Shown here in pieces: positions 33,850 to 44,388 of a stretch of DNA of 54,493 bases. The first letter of the stretch is position 1. Each line of letters starts with the position of its first letter. The translations under genes were made by a program, and so were the position numbers. The stretch comes from Planctomycetota bacterium (lineage in GTDB: Bacteria > Planctomycetota > UBA1135 > GCA-002686595): contig JASLMK010000113.1 in the NCBI GenBank assembly GCA_030746555.1, positions 1 to 54,493 of the forward strand, read 5' to 3'. A model generated the notes under the pieces. That model did no database searches. It was not told where the DNA came from and saw nothing but the letters and a program-made list of their open reading frames with translations.

Positions 33850-35517
33850 TCACGGCGAGAAGGTCACCTCGACGCCGTGAGAGAGGTTGAAGTTGCTGCC
33901 GCAGGGACTGCCGCTGGGATCGCGGTACCAGACCTGGAAGCGACGGGTGTCGCCCGCGACCCACTGGCCCATGGGCGCCAGGCCCGGACCCCAGTTCGCG
34001 TCGCCCGCGGCATCGGGCACCCTGACGCCCAGGCGCTTTACCTGGGTCCCGGCGCAGCGTAGGCCGTCGCCGAAGATCACGCCGTCGCCGCCGTTGACCG
34101 CGCTGTTGCCGCTGAACAGGAGGGCCGGCTGCAAGGGCAACAGGCCGTGGCCGTCGAAGGTCAAGTCGTCGGTGCCGACGCTGGTGGAGCCGTCGGCGAG
34201 GGCGGTGGCACCGACCCCCGTGGAGTTCGCGCAGCCCTCTCCAGCGCCACCGGGGTTGCCGCAGGGACAGACCGTTCCCGCGCCGTCACCGAAGCAGTAG
34301 GCGGTGCCGACGGTCCCCGAGACCGTCGCACCGGGGTTGGCGAACAGGTAGGCGACGTCGCCGGCGTCGAGCGAGCCGGAGTAGACCTGGATGTCGTCGA
34401 GCAGGCCGTCGAAGAACTCGATCGCCGTGTCCCAGGTTCCGATGTTCCAGGACGGCCCGGCGAGGTTGGCCGGGGCGCCACCCCCGACGGTCCCGACGAG
34501 GGCGCCGTCGACGAAGAAATGCGCGTCGAAGGCGAGGTCGAAGACGACCGCGACGTGGGAGGGGGCGTTGAGGGGCACCGAGAAGCCGATGTCGTAGTCC
34601 TGGACCCCGATCGTCGTGAAGCGCAGGCCGGAGTTGGAGACGCCGAAGCTCCAGCTCCCCCCGCAGCAACTGTTGCCGAAGATGCGCATGAGACCTCCTG
34701 GGCTGCTGCCGAAGGACTCCGGGTGGATCCAGGCCGCGACGCTCAAGTCGCTCTGCATTCCGTCGAAGACGGGGTTGGTCGGGATCGAAGCATGACCCGC
34801 CTGGGTGTGGTCGAAGTCCACGGCGAGGTTGGTGCCCGCGGCCGCGCCGGGTTGCCCCAAGGTCACCCCGCCTAGGAACGTGCCGTCGAAGCCGTTGCCC
34901 GACGAGTCCACGCAACTCGTCCCGGAGGTCTCGTCGAGGCGATAGTGGCCGACGAGTTGGATCGGGGCGGGTGTCGGGCAGGCCGGGATCTGGATCGCGA
35001 ACGACCCCGTCCCCGCGGCGGCGCCGGGGAAGGTGCCCACCTGCAGCGTGTAGGTCGTCCCGGTGGTGACGGGGAATCCGATCGTGCTCTGCAGACCGCA
35101 GGTGTCGTCGTTGCAGGCCAGGGCCGAGCCCGACGCCGGGCATCCGCAACCGGGGTAGGCGGCAACCTTGGTGTCGACACCAGTCAGGCCGCAGGTGGAG
35201 AGCTCCGCGCAACCGTCGGCGTCGGCGGTCCAGCAATACCACACGTCGTTCTCGATGCCGCTCGTCCCGAACGCAAGGCACAGCGACTCGCTCTGCCCCG
35301 CGCTCCCGGTCGTCGCCGTGCTCAGGTCGAAGGCGAACGTGCCCTGGCCGGCAATCGGCATGGGCGTAGCGCAGTCGTCGGTCCCGCCCAGCCAGCCTCC
35401 GGGAGCCGACGGTGCGGCGGCGCTGGAGAAGGCCGTCGCGGCAGGCTTGGCGACTTGGGCGGCCGAGGGCAGGGCGAACGCGAACAGGGCGAGCAGGGCG
35501 GCGGGGCGGAGGATCAT
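33850..35517 (-). CDS. Secreted LamG-like protein with Cys-rich C-terminal module
   Basis: A 555-residue secreted protein. The signal peptide is residues 1-21 (LALFAFALPSAAQ). Residues ~47-195 form a Cys-rich beta domain (DDCATPMPI, NDVWYCWTADADG), resembling bacterial pre-peptidase-like modules. Residues ~205-400 are a LamG/concanavalin-like lectin fold (GHYRLDETSGTSCVDSSGNG, WIHPESF). Residues ~410-555 are the module shared with the three paralogues at 45.7-51.0 kb: FGDGAGTVCPC, FGDGLRCAGTQVKRL, WYRDPSGSPCGSNF. Location is the cell surface or outside. A TAGGGT box (35575-35570, minus) is a -10 candidate. The binding target is unknown, probably a glycan. Confidence 0.82.
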   Translation of the reverse strand: MILRPAALLALFAFALPSAAQVAKPAATAFSSAAAPSAPGGWLGGTDDCATPMPIAGQGTFAFDLSTATTGSAGQSESLCLAFGTSGIENDVWYCWTADADGCAELSTCGLTGVDTKVAAYPGCGCPASGSALACNDDTCGLQSTIGFPVTTGTTYTLQVGTFPGAAAGTGSFAIQIPACPTPAPIQLVGHYRLDETSGTSCVDSSGNGFDGTFLGGVTLGQPGAAAGTNLAVDFDHTQAGHASIPTNPVFDGMQSDLSVAAWIHPESFGSSPGGLMRIFGNSCCGGSWSFGVSNSGLRFTTIGVQDYDIGFSVPLNAPSHVAVVFDLAFDAHFFVDGALVGTVGGGAPANLAGPSWNIGTWDTAIEFFDGLLDDIQVYSGSLDAGDVAYLFANPGATVSGTVGTAYCFGDGAGTVCPCGNPGGAGEGCANSTGVGATALADGSTSVGTDDLTFDGHGLLPLQPALLFSGNSAVNGGDGVIFGDGLRCAGTQVKRLGVRVPDAAGDANWGPGLAPMGQWVAGDTRRFQVWYRDPSGSPCGSNFNLSHGVEVTFSP

Positions 35518-35737
35518 CTTGAGGGCCTTCGGGGTCGTGTGCTGGGAGAAGTGGTGCGACAGCCCTTCCACCCTACACCGAATGGCGGATTCGGCCGGGC
35601 GATCGCGCCCAGCAGCCGAGGAGGGCGCCCGCTACCCGGCGAGGCGTCGGTTCGCGCGCCCCCGGGTCCATCGTCACCCAAACGCGGGCTATGATCTGCG
35701 GCGCCTGGGCCGCCGCGGCGTGCCAGGGCGATTGGCG

Positions 35738-36499
35738 ATGAGCGAGCTCGAGGGAAAGACCGCCGTGATCACCGGCGCCGGGCGTGGCATCGGCCGCGGG
35801 ATCGCTTTGGAGCTCGCCCGGCGCGGGGCGCGGGCGGTCCTCGTCTCGCGCACGGCCGAGCACCTCGCCGAGGCGGTCGAGCTGCTCGTCCGGGCCGACC
35901 TGGACGTCGTGGCTCTCGAGGCGGACATCGACGGCGAAGCATGGCTCGAGGCCCTCGACCGGGTGGCACCCACGATCGATGTCCTCGTCAACAACGCCGC
36001 GGCCTTCGCGCCCTACGGTCCCGTCGAGAGCGTCGCTTCCGCCGAGATCGATCGCGTGCTCACCACCAACGTGCGCTCGGCCCTGCGCCTGGTGCGTCAC
36101 GTGTTGCCCGGCATGAAGGAGCGCGGCTTCGGCCGCATCGTCAACGTCGGCTCGGTCGCCGCGAGCCTGGGGGCGACGGGGCAGGTGGCCTACTCCACGG
36201 CCAAGGCGGCCTTGGTCGGCATGACCCGCAGCGTCGCCATCGAGAGCGCGCGGCTCGGCGTCACCTGCAACCTGCTCGAGCTGGGTCTGGTCGACACAGA
36301 GCGCGTGGCGGAAGCGATCGCCCCCGAGGTGCAGGAGCACTTCAAGCGCAACACGCCGGTCGGACGGGCGGGAAGCGTCGAGGAGGTCGCCTTCGCCGCC
36401 GCGTTCTTGGCCTCGCCGCGGGCCTCCTACGTCACCGGAGCGACGATTCCCGTCTGCGGCGGCCTGGGCCTGGGGATGTATCCCGAGCAGCTCGCCTGA
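35738..36499 (+). CDS. Short-chain dehydrogenase/reductase (FabG-like)
   Basis: A 253-residue classical SDR. TGAGRGIG is at residues 12-19, NNAA at 85-88, catalytic Ser139 in NVGSV, Tyr152-x3-Lys156 in AYSTAKAAL. The C-terminal ASYVTGATIPVCGG is the usual substrate/cofactor end, matching 3-oxoacyl-ACP reductases and many other SDRs. The NADP/NAD preference and substrate cannot be read. There is no Shine-Dalgarno at ATG 35738; a TATGAT box at 35690-35695 is a good -10 with a ~36-nt leader. It is divergent from the LamG protein and is a monocistronic unit. Confidence 0.9.
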   Translation: MSELEGKTAVITGAGRGIGRGIALELARRGARAVLVSRTAEHLAEAVELLVRADLDVVALEADIDGEAWLEALDRVAPTIDVLVNNAAAFAPYGPVESVASAEIDRVLTTNVRSALRLVRHVLPGMKERGFGRIVNVGSVAASLGATGQVAYSTAKAALVGMTRSVAIESARLGVTCNLLELGLVDTERVAEAIAPEVQEHFKRNTPVGRAGSVEEVAFAAAFLASPRASYVTGATIPVCGGLGLGMYPEQLA

Positions 36500-36596
36500 C
36501 CACGTCCCGCGGAGACGATCTGGGGCATTTTGCGTAAACCGTGCTCCCTCGCGCGGATTCGCAACTGTGCTAGGCTCGTGCCCGTCCTGTTCCGCC

Positions 36597-39500
36597 ATGC
36601 ACGTCCCTTCAGTGCTCCCCTCGGCAGGCCTCCTGGCCGTCGGCCTGATCTCCAGCCCATCGTCACTCCCGGCTCGGGCAGCCGTCGAGGAGGTGGACTA
36701 CGCCCGCGACGTCCACCCGATCCTCGCGGATCACTGCTTGCGCTGCCACGGAGAGAAGAAGCAGAAGGGCGACCTGCGCCTGGACACCCGCGCGGGCCTG
36801 TTCGAGTCCGAGGATCCCGAGTGGGTTCCCGTCGTCCCCGGTGATCCCGACGCCGGAACGCTCCTCGAGCGCGTCGTCCTCCCCGCCGACGACCCCGACG
36901 TCATGCCCGCCAAGGGGGAGTTGCTGACGGCCGAGGAGATCGCGCTCTTGCGGCGTTGGATTGCCGAGGGCGCAGATTGGGAGGCCGTCGCGGCCCCCGC
37001 CGAGCCCGAGCTGGCCGGCCTGGAGGTCGGCCCGCTCGTGGACGCGCTCCTCGCTGGATCCGCCGGTGCTCCCCCGGTCGACTTCGACTCCGAGGTTCGG
37101 CCGATCCTCTCGGAGAACTGCTTCCTGTGCCACGGACCCGACGGCGCGTCGCGTGAAGCAGGCCTGCGCCTGGACCTCCCCGAGGGCCTCTTGGAGCCGT
37201 CGGGGCTCGGAGGCGAGGCAGCCGTCGTTGCGGGGGACGCCCACGCGGGCTCGCTGCCCGAGCGCCTGATCCACCCCGACCCCGCCGAGCGCATGCCGCC
37301 GGCCGACTCGGGCCGCGCCCTCGACGACGAGCAGCGCGCCACCCTGCTGCGCTGGATCGCGGAGGGAGCGGTGTGGGAGGAACACTGGGCATTCCAGGCG
37401 CCACGCGCCCCGACGCCCCCCGCCGTGGAACAGCAGGACTGGCCCGACAACGAGATCGATCGCTTCGTCCTCGCCCGGCTCGAGGCCGCGGGCCTGTCTC
37501 CCGCGCCCGAAGCCGACGGGCACACGCTGCTACGGCGAGTAACCCTGGACCTGACCGGCCTGCCGCCGACGTCCGACGAGGTCGCCGCCTTCGTTGCCGA
37601 CGACGAGCCCGGCGCGTTCGAGCGCGTCGTGGACCGCTTGCTCGCTTCGCCCCGATACGGCGAGCACAGCGCCCGCTTCTGGCTCGATGCGGCGCGCTAC
37701 GGAGACACCCACGGCCTGCACCTCGACAACTACCGGGAGATGTGGCCCTACCGGGACTGGGTGATCGCGGCGTTCAACGAGAACCTCCCCTTCGATCGGT
37801 TCACGATCGAGCAGCTCGCGGGAGACCTCTTGCCCGACGCGGATCTCGACCAGCAGGTCGCCACCGGATTCAACCGCTGTCACGTGACCACCAACGAGGG
37901 CGGCTCGATCGCGGAGGAGGTCTACGTGCGCAACGTCGTAGACCGCGTCAACACGATCGGGACGGTCTTCATGGGCATGACCATCGGCTGCGCGGCCTGC
38001 CACGACCACAAGTTCGACCCGATCACCCAGCGCGAGTACTACGGCCTGTTCGGGTTCTTCAACAACCTCGACGCCAATCCGATGGACGGCAACGCCAAGG
38101 TCCACGCGCCCGTCGTGCGCGTGCCCGACAGGGAGCAGTGCTCCGCCTTGGCCGCCCTGGACGATCAGGACTCCGCGTTGCAGAGCGAGGTCGTCGAGCT
38201 GCTCGCGGGGCTCGACTACACCGAACCGCCCCGTGCGGAGCGAGCCGAGGCTCTCCCCAAGACCGCCAAGGTCTGGGTCGACGACGACGTTCCCGCGGGT
38301 GTCGTCCCCGAATCCGGCCCCCTGGAGTGGGCCGAGGCCCCCGACGCCCCCGTGCTGAGGGGCAGGCGGTCGATGAAGCGCAGCGGCGCGGGACGCCACC
38401 AGCACGTCTTCCGCGTCGGGGACGACAAGCTCCGCGTCGGCGAGGGCGACGTTCTGTTCGCCTCGGTCTTCCTGGATCCCCAGGACCCGCCGCGGGAGAT
38501 CATGCTGCAGTTCAACGGCAACGGCGGCGCGGACTGGGGCCACCGGGCGTTCTGGGGGGAGAACCTGATTCCCTGGGGCACCGACGGAACGAGCGAGCGG
38601 CGCCGACTGGGGGATCTGCCGAGCCCGGGCGGCTGGGTGAAGCTCGAGGTCCCCGTCGAGAGCGTCGGCCTCGCCCCCGGCAGCGTCGTGCACGGCATGG
38701 CCTTCACCCAGTTCGACGGGACGGCCTGGTGGGACGAGGCCGGGATCCTCTCCGGCGTCGAGCAGGAGCCGGTGGACCACGACTGGATCGACGACGGTGT
38801 GCCCGAGGGTGCCTCGTCGGCCGGCGACGGCGCGACGTGGAGCTGGGTCGGCGGGGGCGATCACCCCGTGCTCTCGGGAGAACGCAGCCTGCGTCGCAGC
38901 GGCGGAGACGGGCTGAACCAGGACTACTTCACCGGCGCTCGCCCCCTGGTTCTGGCGGCGGGGGACCGGCTGTACGCCCACGTCTGGCTCGACCCGCAGG
39001 ATCCTCCCCGCTCGGTGCAGCTGCAGTTCAACGACGGCACCTGGGGGCACCGCGCCCGCTGGGGCGAGCCCGCCCACGGCAAGGGAGCCACGGGCGGGGC
39101 GGACCACCGCGCCGGTGACCTGCCGCCGCTGGGGAGCTGGGTGCGCCTGGAGGTGCCGATCGCTTCCGTGGATCTAAAGCCCGGTGACAAGCTGAACGGC
39201 TGGGCCTTCACGCAAGTCGGCGGGACCCTCTGGTGGGATCGGGCGGGTGTGAGGACCTGGGCTCCTCCCAACGACCGCTACCTGGTCTCGCAGCGGGCCT
39301 GGGAGGCGCTGGCGGCCTCAGACGGCAAGCTGCCCCAAGACGTGCGCGCCGCCCTGGGCGTGGTGCGCGAAGCGCGCAGCGCCGAGCAGGCGGACGTGCT
39401 GCGCGGCCACTACCTGCGCCACGTGCACGCGCCGACCCGGGAGCTGTTCTCGGAGCTCAACGACAGGAGTGCCTCGATCGTCTCCGAACGCGAGCGCATC

Positions 39501-40607
39501 GACTCCCAGGTCCCCACGACCCTGGTGATGAAGGAGCGCTCCGAGGTACGTCCCGCCTACTTCCTCGATCGCGGGCAGTACGACATGCGCAAGGAGGAGG
39601 TCGCTCGCTCCACGCCGTCGATGCTCCCGCCGATGGACCCTTCCCTTCCCGCCGACCGACTGGGGTTCAGCCGCTGGCTCGTGGATCCCGAGCACCCCCT
39701 GACCGCCAGGGTGACAGTCAATCGCTTCTGGCAGCAGCTCTTCGGCGTCGGCCTCGTGGAGACCAGCGAGGACTTCGGCAACCAGGGCAGCCGACCTAGC
39801 CATCCCCGGCTCCTCGACTGGCTGGCGACGCGCTTCGTCGCCGATGGTTGGGACGTCAAGCGAACGCTCAAGCGCATGGTCCTCTCGGCGACCTACCGAC
39901 AGGCCGCTCACCCCGACGTCCTCTCCCGCGAGCTTGACCCCGACAACCGCCTGCTCTCGCGCGGCCCGCGTTTTCGGCTCGGGGCCGAGGTGCTGCGCGA
40001 CCAGGCCCTGGCTCTCAGCGGCCTGTTGGTGGAGAAGGTCGGCGGCCCCAGCGTCAAGCCGCCCCAGCCCGACGGACTGTGGTACGCGGTGGGGTACACC
40101 TCCTCGAACACGGCGCGCTTCAAGGCGGACGAAGGACCCGAGGCCGTGCACCGCCGCACCCTGTACACCTTCCTCAAGCGCACCTCTCCACCGCCCCAGA
40201 TGAGCACCTTCGACGCGCCCAGCCGCGAGTCGAGCTGCGTGCGCCGCGAGCGGACGAACACGCCCCTGCAGGCGTTGTTGTTGATGAACGACCCGCAGTA
40301 CGTGGAGGCCGCCTCGGCTCTGGCCCGCCGCATCCTGAACGAGGGGGGCGAGACGGCCGCGCAGCGCGCGAAGTACGCCCTGGAGCTGGTGACCTGCCGG
40401 CCGGCGGCGAGCGCGGACGTGGAGGATGTGCTGGCGCTCCTCTCCGCGCAGGAGGCCGAGTTCCGCACGGATCCCAACGCAGCGCGGGCGCTGCTCGTCT
40501 ACGGAGGCGGCGAGGCGCAAGAGGGTGCCGACCCGGCGCTGCTCGCCGGCTGGACGGTGGTCGCCAACCTGCTCCTGAACCTCGACGAGGTCATCGTGAA
40601 AGGCTGA
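36597..40607 (+). CDS. Large exported c-type-cytochrome/DUF1549/DUF1553 (PSD1-type) protein with duplicated inserts
   Basis: A 1336-residue protein with a signal peptide (~1-28). Two PSCyt1-type heme sites, C47LRCH51 and C175FLCH179, each followed by RLD and a later MPP/MPA axial-Met region. DUF1549 spans ~275-480 ([24 protein letters not shown]). A ~330-residue insert (~560-889) contains two copies of a beta domain ([15 protein letters not shown]... and [15 protein letters not shown]...), both with LDPQDPPR and LQFN. DUF1553 runs ~1015-1240 ([22 protein letters not shown]-type region). It is followed after 7 nt by DUF1501, the standard planctomycete pair. Exact function is unknown; exported glycan-linked redox chemistry is inferred. 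Confidence 0.88.
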   Translation: MHVPSVLPSAGLLAVGLISSPSSLPARAAVEEVDYARDVHPILADHCLRCHGEKKQKGDLRLDTRAGLFESEDPEWVPVVPGDPDAGTLLERVVLPADDPDVMPAKGELLTAEEIALLRRWIAEGADWEAVAAPAEPELAGLEVGPLVDALLAGSAGAPPVDFDSEVRPILSENCFLCHGPDGASREAGLRLDLPEGLLEPSGLGGEAAVVAGDAHAGSLPERLIHPDPAERMPPADSGRALDDEQRATLLRWIAEGAVWEEHWAFQAPRAPTPPAVEQQDWPDNEIDRFVLARLEAAGLSPAPEADGHTLLRRVTLDLTGLPPTSDEVAAFVADDEPGAFERVVDRLLASPRYGEHSARFWLDAARYGDTHGLHLDNYREMWPYRDWVIAAFNENLPFDRFTIEQLAGDLLPDADLDQQVATGFNRCHVTTNEGGSIAEEVYVRNVVDRVNTIGTVFMGMTIGCAACHDHKFDPITQREYYGLFGFFNNLDANPMDGNAKVHAPVVRVPDREQCSALAALDDQDSALQSEVVELLAGLDYTEPPRAERAEALPKTAKVWVDDDVPAGVVPESGPLEWAEAPDAPVLRGRRSMKRSGAGRHQHVFRVGDDKLRVGEGDVLFASVFLDPQDPPREIMLQFNGNGGADWGHRAFWGENLIPWGTDGTSERRRLGDLPSPGGWVKLEVPVESVGLAPGSVVHGMAFTQFDGTAWWDEAGILSGVEQEPVDHDWIDDGVPEGASSAGDGATWSWVGGGDHPVLSGERSLRRSGGDGLNQDYFTGARPLVLAAGDRLYAHVWLDPQDPPRSVQLQFNDGTWGHRARWGEPAHGKGATGGADHRAGDLPPLGSWVRLEVPIASVDLKPGDKLNGWAFTQVGGTLWWDRAGVRTWAPPNDRYLVSQRAWEALAASDGKLPQDVRAALGVVREARSAEQADVLRGHYLRHVHAPTRELFSELNDRSASIVSERERIDSQVPTTLVMKERSEVRPAYFLDRGQYDMRKEEVARSTPSMLPPMDPSLPADRLGFSRWLVDPEHPLTARVTVNRFWQQLFGVGLVETSEDFGNQGSRPSHPRLLDWLATRFVADGWDVKRTLKRMVLSATYRQAAHPDVLSRELDPDNRLLSRGPRFRLGAEVLRDQALALSGLLVEKVGGPSVKPPQPDGLWYAVGYTSSNTARFKADEGPEAVHRRTLYTFLKRTSPPPQMSTFDAPSRESSCVRRERTNTPLQALLLMNDPQYVEAASALARRILNEGGETAAQRAKYALELVTCRPAASADVEDVLALLSAQEAEFRTDPNAARALLVYGGGEAQEGADPALLAGWTVVANLLLNLDEVIVKG

Positions 40608-40614
40608 GCGGACG

Positions 40615-42078
40615 ATGGATCCCCGCGAAGAGTCACTCGTGTTGGAGACCCGCCGCCAGTTCTTCGGGCGGGCGGCGCTGGGCCTGGGAGGTGCGGCGCT
40701 CAGCTCCCTGCTGGGGCCCCGCGCCCTGGGCGCTCCGGCGGCCGCGACGCCCCTGGCCGGCGGGCACCACTTCGCACCGCGGGCGAAACGCGCGATCTAC
40801 CTCTTCGCCGCCGGGGCGCCGTCGCAGATCGACACCTTCGACTACAAGCCGAAGATGGACGCGCTGTTCGACCAGGACCTCCCGGAGTCGACGCGCATGG
40901 GGCAGCGCTTGACCACCATGACGTCGGGTCAGGAGCGCTTCCCGATCGCGCCTTCGATCTACGAGTTCGAGAAGGTCGACAACGGAGGCGACGGCGCATG
41001 GGTGAGCGAGCTGCTCCCCTACACCAAGACGATGGTGAAGGACCTCGCGATCGTGCGCTCGATGTACACCGAGGCCATCAACCACGACCCGGCGATCACC
41101 TTCATCTGCACCGGCCGCGAGCAGCCCGGCTGGCCCAGCCTGGGTTCTTGGCTGAGCTACGGCCTGGGATCGGCCAACGAGAACCTGCCCGAGTTCGTGG
41201 TCCTCAACGCGACCTGGACCGGGCGCAAGGAGGCTCAGGCGCTGTTCAACCGACTGTGGGGGAGCGGAATGCTCCCCAGCCGCCACCAGGGGGTCGCCCT
41301 GCGCTCCCAGGGTGACCCGGTGCTGTTCCTGGAGAACCCCGACGGAGTGAGCCCCGCCGCCCGGCGCAGGATGCTGGACACCCTGGGGCGCATGAACGAG
41401 CGGCGCTACGCCGAGCTCGGTGACGAGGACATCCAAACGCGCATCGCCCAGTACGAGATGGCGTTTCGCATGCAGGCTTCGATCCCCGAGCTGACCGACC
41501 TCTCCGACGAGCCGGACAGCACCTTCGAGCTCTACGGCCCCGACTCGCGCAAGCCGGGGACCTTCGCCGCGAGCTGCCTGCTCGCGCGTAGGATGGTCGA
41601 GCGCGACGTGCGCTTCGTACAGGTCTTCCACCGCGGCTGGGACCAGCACGCGAATCTGCCGACGGACCTGCCCAACCAGTGCCGGGACATCGACCAGGGG
41701 GCGACGGCGCTCGTCGCCGACCTCAAGCGCCGCGGGCTGCTCGACGACACCCTCGTGATTTGGGGTGGCGAGTTCGGGCGGACGATCTACTGCCAGGGAA
41801 CCCTGACGCGCAAGAACTACGGACGAGACCATCACCCCCGCTGCTTCACGATCTGGATGGCGGGCGGAGGTGTCCAGGGGGGCGTCGTCCATGGGGAGAC
41901 CGACGACTTCAGCTACAACATCACCCGCGATCCCGTGCACATCAACGACCTCAACGCGACGATCCTGCACTGCCTCGGCATGGACCACGAGCGGCTCACC
42001 GTGAAGCACCAAGGTCTCGACGTGCGCCTGACGGGCGTCGACAGTTCCGTGCGGATCTTGGACGAGCTGCTCGCCTGA
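40615..42078 (+). CDS. Tat-exported DUF1501 protein
   Basis: A 487-residue alkaline-phosphatase-superfamily-like DUF1501 protein. The N-terminus has a twin-arginine signal, [15 protein letters not shown] (Arg13, Arg14), so it is exported folded. The core shows [42 protein letters not shown] (split here as two segments in the protein), and [12 protein letters not shown] near residue 383. It starts 7 nt after its DUF1553 partner; this pair is one of the most repeated two-gene units of Planctomycetota. Function not established; presumably a periplasmic hydrolase working with its partner. Confidence 0.9.
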   Translation: MDPREESLVLETRRQFFGRAALGLGGAALSSLLGPRALGAPAAATPLAGGHHFAPRAKRAIYLFAAGAPSQIDTFDYKPKMDALFDQDLPESTRMGQRLTTMTSGQERFPIAPSIYEFEKVDNGGDGAWVSELLPYTKTMVKDLAIVRSMYTEAINHDPAITFICTGREQPGWPSLGSWLSYGLGSANENLPEFVVLNATWTGRKEAQALFNRLWGSGMLPSRHQGVALRSQGDPVLFLENPDGVSPAARRRMLDTLGRMNERRYAELGDEDIQTRIAQYEMAFRMQASIPELTDLSDEPDSTFELYGPDSRKPGTFAASCLLARRMVERDVRFVQVFHRGWDQHANLPTDLPNQCRDIDQGATALVADLKRRGLLDDTLVIWGGEFGRTIYCQGTLTRKNYGRDHHPRCFTIWMAGGGVQGGVVHGETDDFSYNITRDPVHINDLNATILHCLGMDHERLTVKHQGLDVRLTGVDSSVRILDELLA

Positions 42079-42079
42079 G

Positions 42080-44242
42080 CTAGAAGCGCAGGGTGTAGCC
42101 GACCTTCAGCGTGGTGTCGAGGCGGGTGGGGCGCAGGCTGTCGTCCTCGAGATCCCAGCCGCGGTTGAGGACGACGAACGCCTCGCGCCCGGGGGAGAAG
42201 ATCCACCAGAAGCGGCTGTTGAGGGAGACCTCCTCGCTCACGTCGTCCCACTGGGCGAAGCTCGACCAGGTAACCCGGGGGCTGAAGAGCAGGTCTACCT
42301 TCAGGCGACCGAGGTGGACGGCGAAGTCGCCCTCGTCGAGCTCCACGTCGTTGAGCTCGTACTCCACGCCCAGGAGCGTCGCGGCGCTGGCGCGCCAGTC
42401 CAATTCGAGGGAGTACTCGGATCGACGGCCGCCAAAAAAGTCCCCGGTGGTGATCCCCACCTCGGCGGAGAGGTCGCGCTTGGAGGAGGTCTCCAGCTCG
42501 ATTCCGTAGCGCGTGAAGTCGTAGTCGCCCTGGGGGATGACGACGCCGTCGTGGATCTCGAATCCCTCGTCGAGGTCCTCGGTCTCCCGCGAGACCGTCA
42601 GCTCGAGCTCGTCTCCGCTCTCCCACTCGATCCCGAACGGAGTGACGGAGACCACCGCGGACTCGGTGTCACCGTCCATGTCCGTGATCCAGGTGGGCTC
42701 GAGCCCGAAGCGCAGGCTGCGGACGTCGCTGTGCATGCGCGGCCGGTAGCTCACCCCTCCCTCGTAGGCCCGGACGCCCTTGCGGCGCACGAAGCCGAGG
42801 GCGGGGTCGAAGTTCTCCTCAAGGGTCGTGAAGCCGAGCCGCGCGTGGACCTCGTCGTTGGGGTAGCGCAGGCCGAAGTGGTAGGCGAGGTCGTCTCCCG
42901 CCGACCCCTCGGTGGAGGACTTCAGCGCGTAGGTCGAGACCTGCAGGTTGCGATCGTCGGCGAAGCGATCCGTCCGGTAGTTGAAGTCAACCCCGACGGT
43001 GTCGCTGCGCACGTCGGCTGTCGGGTGGCCGTGGGTCCAGATCACCCCGACGTCGGACTGCTCGAGGATGTTCTTCGAGAAGCGTCCGACGAACAGGTTG
43101 CGCTCATCGAGCTCGCCGGTGGATCCGGTCTGCACATCGAGCAGACCGAGGCTGTACCCCTCGGTCTGGGCCGTGAACTTCGCGGAGGCGGTCAGGGGGA
43201 CTTCGGCGCCATCATCGTCAATCCCGATGCGACGGCTGAAGAAGGGAACGACGTCGGGACGGCGACGGAACCCGATCGAGGGGCCGAAGAAGAACACGCC
43301 CGAATCCTCGAGGAAGAAGTCGCGCTTCTCGGGGAAGAACAGGGGGAAGCGGGTGAGGTTCACCCGGCGCGCGTCGACCTCGGTCTCGGCGAAGTCCGTG
43401 TTCACGCTGACGCTCAGCTTGGTGCTCGGCGAGAGGCGGTAGAACAGGTCGAGACCTGCGTCGGCGGTGGCATCGTCCTCGTTCGTCGTGCGGTCGTCGG
43501 TGGCGGAAGCCGTAGCGAACGGTTTGAGGTCGAGCCCGAGGCCTTGTTCGAGGCCCTCGATCCCGGTCAACCGCCCGGCGTGGGCGACGGAGAAGAAGCG
43601 GAACCGGGGGTCGGGGGTCGCCCAGCGGACGGACTCGGAGCGGCGCCGGATCATGCGCCGGAAGTTGAAACCCCAAGTCGTCGCCAGGGGGTCGAAGTTG
43701 ATCGACGCCGCGGGGATCTCGATCTCGGCCGTCCACCCATCCTCGTCCACGCGCACTCTCCCATCCCAGATGCCGTCCCACTCCTTGTTGAAGTTGGACC
43801 CGTTCTTGGTGATCAGGGCGTCGCCCATCGAGCCGCCGGCGCCGACCTGGAACCAAAACGCGTTGCGCCGGTCGTGGAAGGTGTCGAAGAGGAGCTCGAC
43901 GCGGTCGTCGGGATTGAGGCGCGCATCGCGCATGCGCTGGGTGGCGCGGATCCCCGCCGGGTCCCGGTCGTTGCAGCGGATGGCGAGGTAGAGCGCGCGC
44001 GCGTCGTAGGCGATGCGCACGTCGGTCGTCTCGCTGGGTTCCCCGCCGGCGACGGGCTCTACCTGACGCAGGCCTTCGAGGGGCATGCAGGCCTCCCAGA
44101 TGGCGTCATCGAGGAGGCCGTCGATCACGGGAGCGGGCGTGTCGGCCGCCCGAGGGGAGGCAGCGTGTTCCACGGCCTCTCGAGCGGGTTGCTGGGCCTG
44201 GAATCCTACGAACAGGCCGCAGGCGAGGATCGAGGGGAGCAT
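42080..44242 (-). CDS. CBM9-like/DUF5916 outer-membrane beta-barrel protein
   Basis: A 720-residue exported protein. The short signal peptide is LPSILACGLFVGFQA. Residues ~35-215 are a carbohydrate-binding family 9-like domain (PVIDGLLDDAIWEAC, IRCNDRDP, VELLFDTFHDRR). Residues ~225-720 are DUF5916, with amphipathic beta strands, the FPEKRDFFLEDSGVFF plug-like segment and a terminal aromatic (TLKVGYTLRF) as expected of an outer-membrane barrel. It converges with the DUF1501 gene, with 1 nt between stops. Probable role: surface binding or uptake of a glycan; ligand unknown. Confidence 0.88.
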   Translation of the reverse strand: MLPSILACGLFVGFQAQQPAREAVEHAASPRAADTPAPVIDGLLDDAIWEACMPLEGLRQVEPVAGGEPSETTDVRIAYDARALYLAIRCNDRDPAGIRATQRMRDARLNPDDRVELLFDTFHDRRNAFWFQVGAGGSMGDALITKNGSNFNKEWDGIWDGRVRVDEDGWTAEIEIPAASINFDPLATTWGFNFRRMIRRRSESVRWATPDPRFRFFSVAHAGRLTGIEGLEQGLGLDLKPFATASATDDRTTNEDDATADAGLDLFYRLSPSTKLSVSVNTDFAETEVDARRVNLTRFPLFFPEKRDFFLEDSGVFFFGPSIGFRRRPDVVPFFSRRIGIDDDGAEVPLTASAKFTAQTEGYSLGLLDVQTGSTGELDERNLFVGRFSKNILEQSDVGVIWTHGHPTADVRSDTVGVDFNYRTDRFADDRNLQVSTYALKSSTEGSAGDDLAYHFGLRYPNDEVHARLGFTTLEENFDPALGFVRRKGVRAYEGGVSYRPRMHSDVRSLRFGLEPTWITDMDGDTESAVVSVTPFGIEWESGDELELTVSRETEDLDEGFEIHDGVVIPQGDYDFTRYGIELETSSKRDLSAEVGITTGDFFGGRRSEYSLELDWRASAATLLGVEYELNDVELDEGDFAVHLGRLKVDLLFSPRVTWSSFAQWDDVSEEVSLNSRFWWIFSPGREAFVVLNRGWDLEDDSLRPTRLDTTLKVGYTLRF

Positions 44243-44388
44243 CAGGAGGGGGGCAGGAGGCGCTGGCGCGCGTCGCTATGGGTTGCCCCGCCGACGAGAG
44301 CCGCCTTGGAAGCCGCGGAGTGTACCCGGTGGAATCCAGGCTTGCGCGGCCGAGCCGCCGTGCCCCGCGGCAGCGAGGAGCACGATCC

